From: Flavobacteriaceae bacterium GF1
GTDB lineage: Bacteria; Bacteroidota; Bacteroidia; Flavobacteriales; Flavobacteriaceae
Length of the DNA stretch: 55,879 nt
Direction of reading: 5' to 3'
NCBI GenBank assembly: GCA_009797885.1
Contig: WNKP01000020.1
Span: 1-55,879 of the forward strand
The translations under genes were made by a program, and so were the position numbers. A model generated the notes under the pieces. It did not search any database and had not been told where the DNA came from. It was given only the letters and a program-made list of their open reading frames with translations. Shown here in pieces: positions 7,713 through 17,595 of the stretch (the stretch's first letter is position 1; each line of letters starts with the position of its first letter).

Positions 7713-10700
7713 ATGGAACAGATAGCATCGTATCGCCCAAAACATAAAATTAGAATTGTAACTGCAGCTTCTTTGTTCGATGGTCACGATGCCGCCATCA
7801 ATATAATGCGTAGAATAATTCAGACTACTGGTGTTGAAGTGATCCATTTGGGACATGATAGAAGCGTTGCCGAAGTTGTGGATTGCGCTATTCAGGAAGA
7901 TGCCAATGCCATTGCCATGACCTCCTATCAGGGAGGGCATAATGAATACTTCAAATACATGTATGATCTGCTACAGGAGAAGGGTGCCGGCCAAATAAAG
8001 GTATTTGGAGGAGGTGGGGGGGTCATTCTTCCACACGAGATCAAAGATTTAATGGATTACGGTATAGAACGAATCTACGCCCCGGACGATGGAAGGAAAA
8101 TGGGTCTCCAAGGAATGATCAATGATTTGGTACAAAGGTGCGATGTTGAAGTTCCAAAGCTGGATGTCAAAGCTGCCAATGGACTCTCAGGGCAACTCAA
8201 AAAAAAGGATGTCAATACCATTGCCCGCTTAATTTCCTTGGCCGAAAATCGTCCAGGGGAGTTCCAGGAACACTTTTCGAAGATTACCCCTAATAATAAG
8301 GTGCCCGTGCTGGGAATTACCGGAACGGGAGGTGCAGGGAAATCCAGTTTGGTGGATGAGTTGATAAGAAGGTTTTTATTGGATTTTCCGGAAAAACATA
8401 TCGGGGTCATTTCGGTAGATCCCTCCAAGCGCAAAACGGGAGGGGCACTTTTGGGGGATAGGATTCGAATGAACGCCATAAACAGTGATAGGGTCTATAT
8501 GCGTTCCCTGGCAACTCGGCAGTCCAATTTGGCCCTTTCCAAATATGTAGGGGAAGCCATAGCCGTTCTTAAGGCGGCAGCTTTTGATCTAATTATCTTG
8601 GAAACCTCGGGAATTGGACAGTCCGATACGGAGATTTTGGACTTTAGTAACGTTTCCTTATATGTAATGACCCCGGAATTTGGGGCAGCGACCCAATTGG
8701 AGAAAATTGATATGCTGGACTTTGCAGATTTGGTGGCCATCAACAAATTTGACAAACGGGGAGCGCTGGATGCCATTAGGGATGTGAGAAAGCAATACGT
8801 TCGTAACCATAATCTTTGGGACGCCAAAGACGGAGATCTACCCATTTATGGAACTATGGCTTCCCAGTTCAACGACCCTGGGATGAACAGTTTGTATACG
8901 GCCACAATGAAAACCTTGGCAGAAAAAACAGAGGCTGGATTACCGACCGGTTCAAATTTGTCCTCGGGAACTTTGGAAAAACAATTTATCATTCCTCCTG
9001 CCAGAACACGTTATTTGTCCGAAATAGCTGAAAACAATAGAAGTTATGACCTGTTGGTCAAACAACAATCCAATATTGCCCAAAAGCTATATGGAATTTT
9101 CACTTCCATTTTAACATTGGCCAATTTGTCCATAAAAGGCGATAACCCACAATATTTTAGTAAATCTACCTTAGACTCCGATTTAATTCTTTCCAAAGCA
9201 CATGAGCGCAGTAAGGATATTATCAAAATCCTTCTTGCAGAGTTTGACCGGATAAAGATGGATTTACACCCCAGGAATTGGGAGTTGATCGTTAACTGGG
9301 AAAATCAATTAAAACGATACAAGGCATCCGAGTATACCTATGAGGTTAGGGGAAGGGAGATTAAATTAGAGACCCATTCCACATCATTGTCCCATAATCA
9401 AATCCCAAAAGTGGCCCTCCCAAAGTATACGGCCTGGGGCGATCTTTTAGTATGGATGCTGCAAGAAAACGTCCCCGGGGAATTTCCCTACGCGGCAGGT
9501 ATTTATCCTTTTAAAAGAACTGGGGAGGACCCTACACGGATGTTTGCCGGGGAAGGTGGTCCGGAACGTACCAATAGACGATTTCATTACGTGAGTTTGA
9601 GTATGCCGGCGAAGCGATTGTCCACCGCATTCGATTCAGTTACTTTATATGGACATGATCCGGATCATCGACCTGATATTTACGGAAAGATTGGAAATTC
9701 CGGGGTCTCCATCTGCTGCTTGGATGATGCTAAAAAGCTCTATTCGGGATTTGATTTAAGTGACCCAATGACTTCGGTCAGTATGACAATTAATGGCCCA
9801 GCACCAATGCTACTGGGTTTCTTTATGAATGCGGCCATTGATCAAAACTGCGAAAAGTACATTAAGGACCATAAGTTGGAAGCCAAGATCGAAAAGAAAA
9901 TCGAAACGATCTATCAAAAAAAGGGAATGGATAGGCCCCGGTATATTGGCGAACTTCCGGAAGGGAACAATGGCCTGGGCCTAATGCTTTTGGGTGTCAC
10001 AGGGGACCAGGTACTTCCCATTACGGTATATAAGGAAATCAAGGCTAAAACCTTAAATCAGGTACGGGGTACGGTACAAGCCGATATCCTAAAGGAGGAC
10101 CAGGCCCAAAACACCTGTATTTTTTCTACGGAATTTGCATTGCGGTTAATGGGGGATGTCCAGGAATATTTCATTAAAAACGCGGTACGCAATTTTTACT
10201 CCGTATCCATTTCCGGCTATCATATTGCCGAAGCCGGGGCAAATCCCATTTCCCAATTGGCATTTACCTTGTCCAATGGATTCACTTATGTGGAGTATTA
10301 CTTAAGTAGGGGAATGGATATTGACAAATTTGGACCAAACCTTTCCTTCTTTTTCTCCAATGGGATTGACCCCGAATATGCAGTAATTGGTAGGGTGGCG
10401 AGACGAATTTGGGCCAAGGCCATGCGTGATAAATATGGAGCTGGACCAAGGGCACAAATGTTGAAGTACCACATCCAGACTTCTGGAAGGAGTCTGCATG
10501 CCCAAGAAATTGACTTTAATGATATACGGACCACGCTCCAGGCACTCTACGCCGTTTATGATAACTGTAATTCCCTGCATACCAATGCCTATGACGAAGC
10601 CATCACAACTCCTACCGAAGAATCGGTACGAAGGGCAATGGCCATTCAACTGATCATCAATAAGGAATTGGGACTTGCAAAAAATGAGAACCCGCTGCAG

Positions 10701-11165
10701 GGTTCCTTTATCATTGAGGAACTGACCGACCTGGTAGAGGAGGCCGTATTGTTAGAATTTGATAGGATCACGGAACGTGGAGGAGTATTGGGTGCCATGG
10801 AAACCATGTACCAACGTTCCAAGATACAGGAAGAGAGCCTTCATTACGAAACCTTAAAACATACCGGCGAATATCCCATTATTGGGGTGAACACTTTCTT
10901 GAGTTCCAAGGGTTCACCAACAATATTGCCTGCAGAGGTAATTCGTGCCACCACGGAGGAAAAAGATGCCCAAATCCAAACCCTGGAAAATGTGCACAAC
11001 GGCAATAGGGCCGAAGCAGAACTAGGGCTAAAAGCGTTACAGCAGGTAGCGGTTGACAATGGCAATACTTTTGAGCAGTTGATGGAGGTTACGAAATATT
11101 GCTCTTTAGGTCAGATAACCCATGCACTTTTTCAAGTGGGAGGGCAATACCGAAGAAATATGTAG
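7713..11165 (+). CDS. icmF: Fused isobutyryl-CoA mutase IcmF (B12-dependent acyl-CoA mutase with G-protein chaperone)
   Basis: This 1150-residue protein has the IcmF order: an N-terminal B12-binding domain (about 13-145, DGHDAA at 23-28 with the lower-ligand His25), a MeaI-type GTPase (about 195-400, P-loop GTGGAGKS at 204-211, NKFD at 344-347), and a TIM-barrel mutase domain (about 560-1140). The mutase segment [14 protein letters not shown] has Phe611 where methylmalonyl-CoA mutases have Tyr. From knowledge of IcmF this points to isobutyryl-/butyryl-CoA or a related branched substrate rather than methylmalonyl-CoA. The GTPase chaperone loads and protects adenosylcobalamin. The gene lies 680 bp before an Lrp-type regulator. 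Family certain; exact substrate inferred. Confidence 0.93.
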   Translation: MEQIASYRPKHKIRIVTAASLFDGHDAAINIMRRIIQTTGVEVIHLGHDRSVAEVVDCAIQEDANAIAMTSYQGGHNEYFKYMYDLLQEKGAGQIKVFGGGGGVILPHEIKDLMDYGIERIYAPDDGRKMGLQGMINDLVQRCDVEVPKLDVKAANGLSGQLKKKDVNTIARLISLAENRPGEFQEHFSKITPNNKVPVLGITGTGGAGKSSLVDELIRRFLLDFPEKHIGVISVDPSKRKTGGALLGDRIRMNAINSDRVYMRSLATRQSNLALSKYVGEAIAVLKAAAFDLIILETSGIGQSDTEILDFSNVSLYVMTPEFGAATQLEKIDMLDFADLVAINKFDKRGALDAIRDVRKQYVRNHNLWDAKDGDLPIYGTMASQFNDPGMNSLYTATMKTLAEKTEAGLPTGSNLSSGTLEKQFIIPPARTRYLSEIAENNRSYDLLVKQQSNIAQKLYGIFTSILTLANLSIKGDNPQYFSKSTLDSDLILSKAHERSKDIIKILLAEFDRIKMDLHPRNWELIVNWENQLKRYKASEYTYEVRGREIKLETHSTSLSHNQIPKVALPKYTAWGDLLVWMLQENVPGEFPYAAGIYPFKRTGEDPTRMFAGEGGPERTNRRFHYVSLSMPAKRLSTAFDSVTLYGHDPDHRPDIYGKIGNSGVSICCLDDAKKLYSGFDLSDPMTSVSMTINGPAPMLLGFFMNAAIDQNCEKYIKDHKLEAKIEKKIETIYQKKGMDRPRYIGELPEGNNGLGLMLLGVTGDQVLPITVYKEIKAKTLNQVRGTVQADILKEDQAQNTCIFSTEFALRLMGDVQEYFIKNAVRNFYSVSISGYHIAEAGANPISQLAFTLSNGFTYVEYYLSRGMDIDKFGPNLSFFFSNGIDPEYAVIGRVARRIWAKAMRDKYGAGPRAQMLKYHIQTSGRSLHAQEIDFNDIRTTLQALYAVYDNCNSLHTNAYDEAITTPTEESVRRAMAIQLIINKELGLAKNENPLQGSFIIEELTDLVEEAVLLEFDRITERGGVLGAMETMYQRSKIQEESLHYETLKHTGEYPIIGVNTFLSSKGSPTILPAEVIRATTEEKDAQIQTLENVHNGNRAEAELGLKALQQVAVDNGNTFEQLMEVTKYCSLGQITHALFQVGGQYRRNM

Positions 11166-11334
11166 AAAAGAACGCCTTTTGCGTGGAGGACAAATTGAAA
11201 AGGTGCAAAACGGACCTTATTGGATAATTGGAATTGCGGGATGGCAAAAGATGGGTGTTCGCAAACTGTCCGGGTATAGGTGGTTCTTGGAAACAAGGAC
11301 CCAGGATGTATTTTTGAAACAGAAAGCTTTGAAA

Positions 11335-11733
11335 CTAAGACTCGTTACTCACCAGGGATTTCCGCCATTTTTTGAAGGACTTCTGAAATGTCTTTATCTC
11401 CTTTCGCAGTAAATGCAAATACTCTTTCTCCTTAATACCATCTTGCTCAAGACCATTGCAGTAGGAAATGATATTCCGCATAATGATGGTGATAAAGGTT
11501 ACATTTTTAAGACGGTTATGCACAGAATTGGAGGTGTAGGCTTTTTCTATGGTTCCTGGGATCAATGATGCATCCGTAGCGATGGATTCTGCAATAATTG
11601 TCCTCAACCCCAAGGTCCTCCGGGAGAAAACTTTACCCTCCGAAGAAAAATAATGGGCAAGCGCACCACTTAAATCCCTTAACACCAGGGAGTTCTTGTA
11701 AACAGGCAATGAATTTATACCATTTTTTTCCAT
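11335..11733 (-). CDS. Hypothetical protein, mostly helical
   Basis: A 132-residue basic protein of unknown family. It has no signal peptide or membrane segment. The N-terminal half contains GALAHYFSSEGKVFSRRT (about 23-40), and the second half is Lys/Arg-rich and probably helical. It lies opposite to icmF and is divergent from the Lrp-type gene, with which it shares the AT-rich upstream region (11734-11848). I do not recognise it. A frame on the other strand (11122-11412) overlaps the end of icmF and looks like a shadow. Confidence 0.6.
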   Translation of the reverse strand: MEKNGINSLPVYKNSLVLRDLSGALAHYFSSEGKVFSRRTLGLRTIIAESIATDASLIPGTIEKAYTSNSVHNRLKNVTFITIIMRNIISYCNGLEQDGIKEKEYLHLLRKEIKTFQKSFKKWRKSLVSNES

Positions 11734-11785
11734 GAAAAGCCAATATATGGATATATAAAAATACTAATGAAAAAAGGGTTATTAT

Positions 11786-11800
11786 CTTTAATAATTAAAG
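11786..11800. promoter_or_regulatory. 15-bp AT-rich palindrome, candidate Lrp-type operator
   Basis: CTTTAATAATTAAAG is a perfect 7-1-7 palindrome in the shared upstream region of the divergent hypothetical gene and the Lrp-type gene, 48 bases before the latter's start. Lrp/AsnC proteins typically bind 15-bp AT-rich palindromes and repress their own genes, so size and place fit. The palindrome is seen; the binding is inferred. Confidence 0.5.
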
Positions 11801-11848
11801 GATTTGTATTAATTTACAAAATATTTTAAAGCAAAAATACTTTTTGAT

Positions 11849-12316
11849 TTGAATTTTAAATTAGATCGTCTGAGCACGGAAATCCTACTTTGTTTACAAC
11901 AAAATTCACGGGTGAGTTTTACGGAAGTAGGTAAAAGGGTAGGTCTTACTTCTCCGGCTGTAGCAGAGCGCGTAAAGAAAATGGAAGACCTTGGGATTAT
12001 TGAAAGTTATACTACCCATATATCCCACGCTAAACTGGGTTATCAACTAAGGGCCATTATTACCCTTAGGGCTTTTGTCGGAAAATTGAAGCCTTTTTTA
12101 GCTAAAGTTGATACCTTTAAGGAAGTAATCAATTGCTATCGAATTACAGGAAATGAGAATATCATCATGGAGGTCGTTATTCAGGACCAATCACATTTGG
12201 AAAAATTTATCGATAAATTAATTGGTTACGGGGAAACCCGAACCCATATAATTTTGTCCAATGTGGTCTCCAATGCCCCGGTAATCAAATTTAAGAATGA
12301 ACAAAGGACATCTTAA
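11849..12316 (+). CDS. Lrp/AsnC family transcriptional regulator
   Basis: At 155 residues this has the normal Lrp/AsnC length. The N-terminal winged helix-turn-helix (about 5-55) contains FTEVGKRVGLTSPAVAERVKKMEDLGIIE. The C-terminal RAM effector-binding and oligomerisation domain (about 62-145) includes NCYRITGNENIIMEV. These proteins sense amino acids. With icmF just upstream, a role in branched-chain amino or fatty acid metabolism is plausible but unproven. The start is a TTG in an AT-rich context. Its last codons overlap the frame of the next gene's possible upstream extension, but the preferred start of that gene lies downstream. Confidence 0.9.
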   Translation: MNFKLDRLSTEILLCLQQNSRVSFTEVGKRVGLTSPAVAERVKKMEDLGIIESYTTHISHAKLGYQLRAIITLRAFVGKLKPFLAKVDTFKEVINCYRITGNENIIMEVVIQDQSHLEKFIDKLIGYGETRTHIILSNVVSNAPVIKFKNEQRTS

Positions 12317-12347
12317 TTTTTGGCTAGGTTTTTGTTACTCAACCAGT

Positions 12348-13778
12348 ATGAGTAAGACATTTACATTGCTGACCACTCTTTCCCTGATCTTTTTATCTTT
12401 TTCAACTTACGCCCAAGGCCTGAGAATAAAAAAGGGGACGATCATTGATTCATTGGAGGTGGTTGGTGATTCCATCCCGGAAACCTTTTCGCTTTATCTG
12501 CCCAATAAGTTTGAGTTAAATAAAAAATGGCCCTTGCTTCTGGTATTTGATATGGAAGGTAGGGGAAAGGACGGAGTTTCAAAATTTGTTGGTGCGGCGG
12601 ACAGTTTGGGCTATGTAGTTGCTGCTCCCAATTCCATACGGGATAGTGTACCAATTTCCGAGAACATGCAAAGGACCAAAAGAGTGGTAGACTATCTTTT
12701 GGAGCTACTGCCCGTTAACAAAAGTAGGATCTATACCGCCGGATTTGAAAGCGCGGGAAGGTTTGCCAATTTGGTCCCCGTTTTTTTTAGGGAGATCGTA
12801 GGTACGGTATCCATAAACGCCGCAATTGCCAACACGGAGTTACTCAACGCTAAAAACCCTTTTCATTTTATTGGTGTAGTTGATAAAACGAATTTTAATT
12901 ATCCAACGATCCTTAGGGATGAAAAAGTCCTGAACGGTTTAAAGTTCCCCAATCATATTTTAGTAGGGGATTCCCTCTCAAGTAACACCACAAGGAAAAG
13001 ATTGGCACAGGCATTATCCTATTTTGAACTATTGGCCATGGCCAGGGGGAATAAGGTGAAGGACTCAGGGTATATTGAAGCGTTCTACCAACGGGACCTG
13101 GACCATATAAAGGAATTGTTGGATAAAAACGAATTTTTTCTGGCCAATAGGGCCATGGCGGAAACGCAAAATATCTTTAGGAATTTGCGAAACATGGATT
13201 CCCTTAGGGAAATGAAAAAGAACCTGAAACGTACCAAAGGTTTTCGAATCCAAAAAAGGGAGTTGGAAACCACACTGTTCAAGGAGACCTTATTACGCGA
13301 GGACTTTGCCTATTATCTTGAAGAAGATATGTTGACCTATAACTTCAATAACCTGGGTTGGTGGAACTTTCAAATGGAACGAATCAATAAGTTTATCAAC
13401 GGCAGTAATGCCGCGGAACGTAAAATGGGGCATCGGCTTGTAGGCTATGTCAATGCGTTGGTAGAAGATAATATTGATTTGGTTAAAAGTCAGAAGGTCA
13501 TAGACGAGGAAGCCCTTGTGCTTCTATTTATGCTAAAGACCATTACCGCACCCAATAATTTTGACCACTATCTTAAGGTGGCTTCGATCGCATCCAAAAA
13601 TGAAGATTTTGGAACCGCACTTTTTTATTTGGAAGAAGCTTTGAAAAAGGGGTTCAACTCCAAGGAGCAACTGTACAGTATACCCAATACGGCCTTATTG
13701 CGTATTACACCGGAATTTAATGCTTTGGTGAAAAAATACCTTGATAATGCCCGGTATAAAACCACTATTGACGAATGA
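12348..13778 (+). CDS. Secreted alpha/beta-hydrolase-like protein, nucleophile site altered
   Basis: With the start chosen at 12348 the protein has 476 residues and a clean signal peptide ending in STYAQ (about 1-23). An upstream ATG at 12297 would add 17 residues before the signal. Residues 28-230 resemble an esterase/PHB-depolymerase-like fold (WPLLLVFDMEGRG at 61-73). The expected nucleophile elbow reads AGFESAG (131-137) instead of GxSxG, so catalysis is doubtful. The C-terminal half (about 250-476) is helical, with a TPR-like end. It probably acts in the periplasm. It ends in a 14-bp tail-to-tail overlap with the next gene. Confidence 0.7.
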   Translation: MSKTFTLLTTLSLIFLSFSTYAQGLRIKKGTIIDSLEVVGDSIPETFSLYLPNKFELNKKWPLLLVFDMEGRGKDGVSKFVGAADSLGYVVAAPNSIRDSVPISENMQRTKRVVDYLLELLPVNKSRIYTAGFESAGRFANLVPVFFREIVGTVSINAAIANTELLNAKNPFHFIGVVDKTNFNYPTILRDEKVLNGLKFPNHILVGDSLSSNTTRKRLAQALSYFELLAMARGNKVKDSGYIEAFYQRDLDHIKELLDKNEFFLANRAMAETQNIFRNLRNMDSLREMKKNLKRTKGFRIQKRELETTLFKETLLREDFAYYLEEDMLTYNFNNLGWWNFQMERINKFINGSNAAERKMGHRLVGYVNALVEDNIDLVKSQKVIDEEALVLLFMLKTITAPNNFDHYLKVASIASKNEDFGTALFYLEEALKKGFNSKEQLYSIPNTALLRITPEFNALVKKYLDNARYKTTIDE

Positions 13779-14502
13779 AAGAAGGTACATTGGTCAAATC
13801 CCAATCAATAACCAGTCCCTTGGCCAGGGATTGGGCTATTTCTTTTCCATAGAGGACTTCGGTCAAATATAGGGCGGCTTCAAAGCTTTTGGCCCCGCCG
13901 GCAGAGGTGATGTACTTATCATCATGCACAAAAAGAACACTATCCTTTACCTCAAGGTGTGGAAACATTTTTCGATAGGTGGCAATATCACTGGGAAATG
14001 TTGTGGAGGCAACACTGTCCAAAAGCCCCGCTTTAGCCAAAACAAAGGCCCCATCACAGTGGGATGTCATAAAAATTGCTTCGCTGTCCACTTTTTTCAC
14101 AAAATTAAGCATTACGGTATCCCTTAGGTCCTTGTCCAGGTGGTGTTCCGCACTGGGAATGACCAAAACATCAATCCTAGGTAGTTCATCCTTGGTATAA
14201 TCGTAGTCTGGGAGAATACGAATACCTTCAAAAGAAGTAATGGGCGCTAAGGTTTTGGCCACCGTGAATGTGTTCATGGCTTTAATGTTCTTTCGATATT
14301 GGGTATGTTGAAAGATGTCAAAAGGGGCCGTAAATTCCGTATTGTAGACGCCATCCATGATCAGGAAACCAACATTATATCGATTGGGGGCAAGGGTAGG
14401 AAACACCCTTTCGGCTTTTGTAACTGGTGGTTCTACTTGATTCTGGCAACCTGTAAGGAAGAAGGCCAGCATACTAAAGGTCAGCAATGCTTTCATATCC
14501 AT
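13765..14502 (-). CDS. DJ-1/PfpI family lipoprotein
   Basis: Starting at 14502 gives 245 residues with a lipoprotein signal (FFLTGC, lipidated Cys19). A longer frame to 14640 would bury this signal, so it is rejected. The body is a DJ-1/PfpI-type (GATase1-like) domain, about 42-225. Glu57 in YNTEFTAPFD and Cys149 in TSHCDGAF sit at the conserved charge-relay and nucleophile positions, similar to the ligand domain of GlxA-type AraC proteins. No DNA-binding domain is attached. It is probably anchored to a membrane facing the periplasm; substrate unknown. It is divergent from the DUF1684 gene. Confidence 0.8.
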   Translation of the reverse strand: MDMKALLTFSMLAFFLTGCQNQVEPPVTKAERVFPTLAPNRYNVGFLIMDGVYNTEFTAPFDIFQHTQYRKNIKAMNTFTVAKTLAPITSFEGIRILPDYDYTKDELPRIDVLVIPSAEHHLDKDLRDTVMLNFVKKVDSEAIFMTSHCDGAFVLAKAGLLDSVASTTFPSDIATYRKMFPHLEVKDSVLFVHDDKYITSAGGAKSFEAALYLTEVLYGKEIAQSLAKGLVIDWDLTNVPSFIRQ

Positions 14503-14561
14503 ATTTTGGGTAAAAGGTACAATTCCCTTGGAAAAAAATCGGACTGGTGTATTTTTATGGA

Positions 14562-15203
14562 ATGAAACATCTTGGATACATCCTGGTTTTAATTGTGTGT
14601 TCCTGTGGACAGGGGAAAAAATATCACGATGAACCAGCAAAAGAGGTCAATGCAGTACCGGCAAAACTCCAGACAATTTTGGAGCATCAGGAGAAAACGA
14701 ATGAGGAGTTTAAGGATCCCGAAACCTCGCCATTGCCCGATAGATTTCGGAAGGATTTTGAAGGTTTGGATTTTTTCCCAGCGGACACTACCTACGTGGT
14801 AACTGCACGATTTGAGCGAACACCAAACGCCAAACCGTTTAGGATGCCAACTACTACGGATAGAACGTCCTGGGAAGTGCTTTATGGAATCGCCTTCTTT
14901 TCCCTAAATGGTACTGAACACCAATTGGAGGTCTATAAAAGCTTGGAATTGCCGAGTGCCGCAGGAAATGAAGAATATCTCTTTCTTCCGTTTATGGATT
15001 TGACCAATGGGGAGGAGACCTACGGCGGCGGCCGTTATTTAAACTTAAAAATCCCTGAGGGGAATAGCTTGGTCATTGATTTTAATCGGGCCTATAATCC
15101 ATACTGCGTGTACAATAAAAAATACTCCTGCCCCTTGGTGCCAAGGCAAAATTTTATGAATACCAAGGTGATGGCAGGAGTAAAACAGTTTTCTTTGGAT
15201 TAG
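14562..15203 (+). CDS. DUF1684 family lipoprotein
   Basis: With the start at the second Met (14562) the protein has 213 residues and a short lipoprotein signal ending at Cys15 (VCSC). Starting at 14547 would add five residues. The DUF1684 signature is clear in the C-terminal half: GGGRYLNLKIPEG, LVIDFNRAYNPYCVYN and YSCPLVP, followed by NFMNTKVMAGVK. The function of DUF1684 proteins is not established. The gene is monocistronic and convergent with the outer-membrane protein gene at 15244. Confidence 0.85.
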   Translation: MKHLGYILVLIVCSCGQGKKYHDEPAKEVNAVPAKLQTILEHQEKTNEEFKDPETSPLPDRFRKDFEGLDFFPADTTYVVTARFERTPNAKPFRMPTTTDRTSWEVLYGIAFFSLNGTEHQLEVYKSLELPSAAGNEEYLFLPFMDLTNGEETYGGGRYLNLKIPEGNSLVIDFNRAYNPYCVYNKKYSCPLVPRQNFMNTKVMAGVKQFSLD

Positions 15204-15243
15204 TTGGCCTCGCGACTATTTTCCAAAGGGTTTAAAGTCCTCA

Positions 15244-15993
15244 CTACAAGGACATAAAAAATGCTAACTTATAAAAGTCGTTGGGGGCAAAGCGATCATC
15301 TTCATCCGCAAGGTTCCCTCCAAAGGAAAACCTTAGGCCGGCGTTCCCTTTTTGAAACTGTATGTATGGTCCCAACCAAACGTAGCCATCAGCTCTGTCC
15401 AGATCACCACCGCCATTGGTGGAGCCTCCAGAAAGAAAGAGTTCCTCAAAATGTCCTCCAACGGAGAAAAAGTCAGATACTTTATAGCCCAGATTGGCCC
15501 AATAGTGTACATAGTTGTTGGTGGATTGCCCTGTTTCCGTCTCATCGCTCAAGGCTCCATAATATCCAAAGTAAAATTGTCCCTCCAACTGTTCCGTACC
15601 GAGATTTACGGTCAGGTTGGGCACAATACCGTCCCCAATGACACCGGGTTGGGCGGCACCACTGGAAAGAAGGCTACCCATGGTAAAACCCAGTTGGGGG
15701 TTAATGTCAAAGGCACCAACGGTCTTGTTGTACCCAATGCCAAATTCTGTCCACTGGCCCCATGCCGATCCGGTACCCGCACCCCATTGAATGCCATAAA
15801 AGGTTAGGGCATCGGAATCGCTTAAAGCATATGAAATGGCCATCATAGGATTAAAGCCAAAAAAGGCATCAAGATTTAGGCTAAGCCCAACATCCACTTT
15901 GTCGTCAATACTTGGGGTGTCTTGGGCCCAACTTTTCCCCGAAAGGGCCAGAATTCCGCATAGTGCAATTAGAATTGTTCGTTTTTTCAACAT
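15244..15993 (-). CDS. Outer-membrane beta-barrel protein linked to the ammonium transporter
   Basis: A 249-residue protein with a signal peptide (1-24, ending in SWAQ) and a Gly/aromatic-rich body of alternating strands. The N-terminal part reads as acidic periplasmic residues (DTPSIDDKVD), then LSLNLDAFFGFNPMMAISYA starts the barrel. It ends in FMSL, not Phe. It lies downstream of amt on the same strand after 337 bp, and a similar protein accompanies amt in other flavobacteria as far as I recall. A passive outer-membrane route for ammonium or a related solute is inferred from position only. Confidence 0.7.
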   Translation of the reverse strand: MLKKRTILIALCGILALSGKSWAQDTPSIDDKVDVGLSLNLDAFFGFNPMMAISYALSDSDALTFYGIQWGAGTGSAWGQWTEFGIGYNKTVGAFDINPQLGFTMGSLLSSGAAQPGVIGDGIVPNLTVNLGTEQLEGQFYFGYYGALSDETETGQSTNNYVHYWANLGYKVSDFFSVGGHFEELFLSGGSTNGGGDLDRADGYVWLGPYIQFQKGNAGLRFSFGGNLADEDDRFAPNDFYKLAFFMSL

Positions 15994-16039
15994 GATTTCT
16001 AGGTTTTAAAAAAGAATTAATAATTGGTTATTTTTTTGA

Positions 16040-16207
16040 TCAAAATCTTAGTAATCGGGATTTAACCGAGTTCTTTACCATCGCACTACTGGCCATGGAT
16101 GGGCCAGTGGTTGGATTGTAATAAAGTGCTATTGGATAACCCCTTTGATGGTCCGTCGTTACATCAAATGGTTCTGCGCGAAGGCTTTTTTTAGTATTTT
16201 GTAGCAT
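16040..16207 (-). CDS. Possible 55-residue protein between amt and the outer-membrane gene
   Basis: A 55-codon frame with ATG on the minus strand fills the 337-bp space between amt and the outer-membrane protein gene, in the same direction as both. The product is basic and soluble (includes GYPIALYYNPTTGPSMASSA) and matches nothing I know. It may equally be a chance frame. The rest of this space holds the hairpin at 16295-16320 and a small inverted repeat, ACTGGCC...GGCCAGT (16088-16108). Confidence 0.3.
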   Translation of the reverse strand: MLQNTKKSLRAEPFDVTTDHQRGYPIALYYNPTTGPSMASSAMVKNSVKSRLLRF

Positions 16208-16294
16208 ACGTAACCGTTTTCATAGTAACATGTTTTGAGGCCCATGAAGATGGGCGGATTATATTTTTATCTGATTTTTTGAAAAAGGCTGCGG

Positions 16295-16320
16295 ACGGAG
16301 CGTTCTGCCAAACGCTCCGT
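16295..16320 (-). terminator. Hairpin just downstream of amt
   Basis: ACGGAGCGTT and AACGCTCCGT form a perfect 10-bp stem around a 6-base loop, 11 bases after the amt stop codon on the minus strand. The T-rich tract comes only ten or so bases later (CCTTTTTC), so it may be a partial terminator or mRNA stabiliser that sets amt and the downstream gene at different levels. Confidence 0.6.
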
Positions 16321-16330
16321 TACCTTTTTA

Positions 16331-17569
16331 TTAATGTTGGTTCATCCTAAAGTCGGCATAAGCGTCCATTCCATGTTCATGGAGGTCCAAACCTTCCAGT
16401 TCTTCTTGTTCCGAAACACGGAGTCCCGCAATCTTTTTGATGGTAAACAGAATGATGAAACCGGTAATTGAGCAGAAAGTTGCAGTGGCTCCAACTCCCG
16501 CCAATTGCACCAAGAACTGATCTAGACCGGCCATAGCGCCAAAGATTCCAACGGCCAAAGTGCCCCATATACCACATATTAAGTGCACGGCTACCGCCCC
16601 AACCGGGTCATCCAATTTCAATCTATCGATCAATGCTACACCAAATACGATGATCACACCGGCAATCAATCCTATGATAACGGCCTCATTTGGAGACATT
16701 TGGTCGGCGCCAGCAGTGATTCCTACCAAACCACCAAGTATACCGTTCAGGAACATGGTCAAATCGAAATTTTTATATCGGACAAACGAGGTAACAAATG
16801 CCGATACCCCACCAGCAGCAGCGGCCAGACAAGTGGTGACCAATACCAAAGAGGTCACTGCCGGGTCTGCAGAAAGAACGGAACCCCCATTAAATCCAAA
16901 CCAGCCCAACCAAAGAATCAATACGCCGGCGGCTGCGAGTGGTAGATTGTGGCCAGGTATCGCCTTTGGCTTACCATCTTCGCCATACTTTCCAATACGT
17001 GCTCCAAGCAGGTAGATGGCAATCAACGCGCCCCATCCACCAACGGAATGCACCAAGGTAGAACCAGCAAAATCATAGAATCCCAAGCCATGTAGCCAGC
17101 CACCGCCCCATTTCCAGGCTCCTACGATAGGGTATACCAAGCCCACATAAAAAATGGTAAAAATCATGAAACCGCCAAGTTTTATCCGTTCGGCCACTGC
17201 TCCGGAAACAATGGTCGCTGCCGTAGCGGCAAACATCCCTTGGAAAAGGAAGTCTGTCCACCAAGTGTAACCACCATCCGCATATTCGGGAGTCATTCCA
17301 TTTTCAGGGGCCCCAATACCAAAACCTGGAAATTTTAGGAAACCCATATCCCCATCTTCAAATCCTGGGTACATAAGGTTAAATCCACCTATATAATACA
17401 ATAACAATCCTACAGTGATGATAAAAACATTCTTAAAGAGTATGTTCACCGTGTTTTTTTGACGGGTCAGCCCAATTTCCAAAAAGGAAAATCCGAGGTG
17501 CATAAAGAATACCAAGGCGGTACACACCATCATCCATACGTTATTTGCTGTAAATAATCCTGTTTCCAT
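16331..17569 (-). CDS. amt: Ammonium transporter (Amt family)
   Basis: Inner-membrane ammonium channel of 412 residues with about eleven transmembrane helices. The twin pore histidines are visible as His174 in TLVHSVGGWGALIA and His329 in VAVHLICGIWGTLAVG. WGGGWLHGLGFYDFAGS (about 154-170) is a family signature. There is no cleavable signal. The gene directly follows the P-II gene with 26 bases between, the classic glnK-amt pairing in which P-II blocks the channel when nitrogen is plentiful. Expected regulation is by nitrogen status; no NtrC-type site was recognised. Confidence 0.96.
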   Translation of the reverse strand: METGLFTANNVWMMVCTALVFFMHLGFSFLEIGLTRQKNTVNILFKNVFIITVGLLLYYIGGFNLMYPGFEDGDMGFLKFPGFGIGAPENGMTPEYADGGYTWWTDFLFQGMFAATAATIVSGAVAERIKLGGFMIFTIFYVGLVYPIVGAWKWGGGWLHGLGFYDFAGSTLVHSVGGWGALIAIYLLGARIGKYGEDGKPKAIPGHNLPLAAAGVLILWLGWFGFNGGSVLSADPAVTSLVLVTTCLAAAAGGVSAFVTSFVRYKNFDLTMFLNGILGGLVGITAGADQMSPNEAVIIGLIAGVIIVFGVALIDRLKLDDPVGAVAVHLICGIWGTLAVGIFGAMAGLDQFLVQLAGVGATATFCSITGFIILFTIKKIAGLRVSEQEELEGLDLHEHGMDAYADFRMNQH

Positions 17570-17595
17570 AATTTAAAATTCTAGTTGGTCAGTAT

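Noticed and set aside
11122-11412. 96-codon plus-strand frame crossing the icmF end
   Set aside because: It overlaps the last 44 bases of icmF and most of the minus-strand hypothetical gene's tail; composition looks random.
13765-14640. Longer form of the DJ-1/PfpI lipoprotein
   Set aside because: The lipoprotein signal begins at residue 47 of that form, and the extension would overlap the DUF1684 gene.
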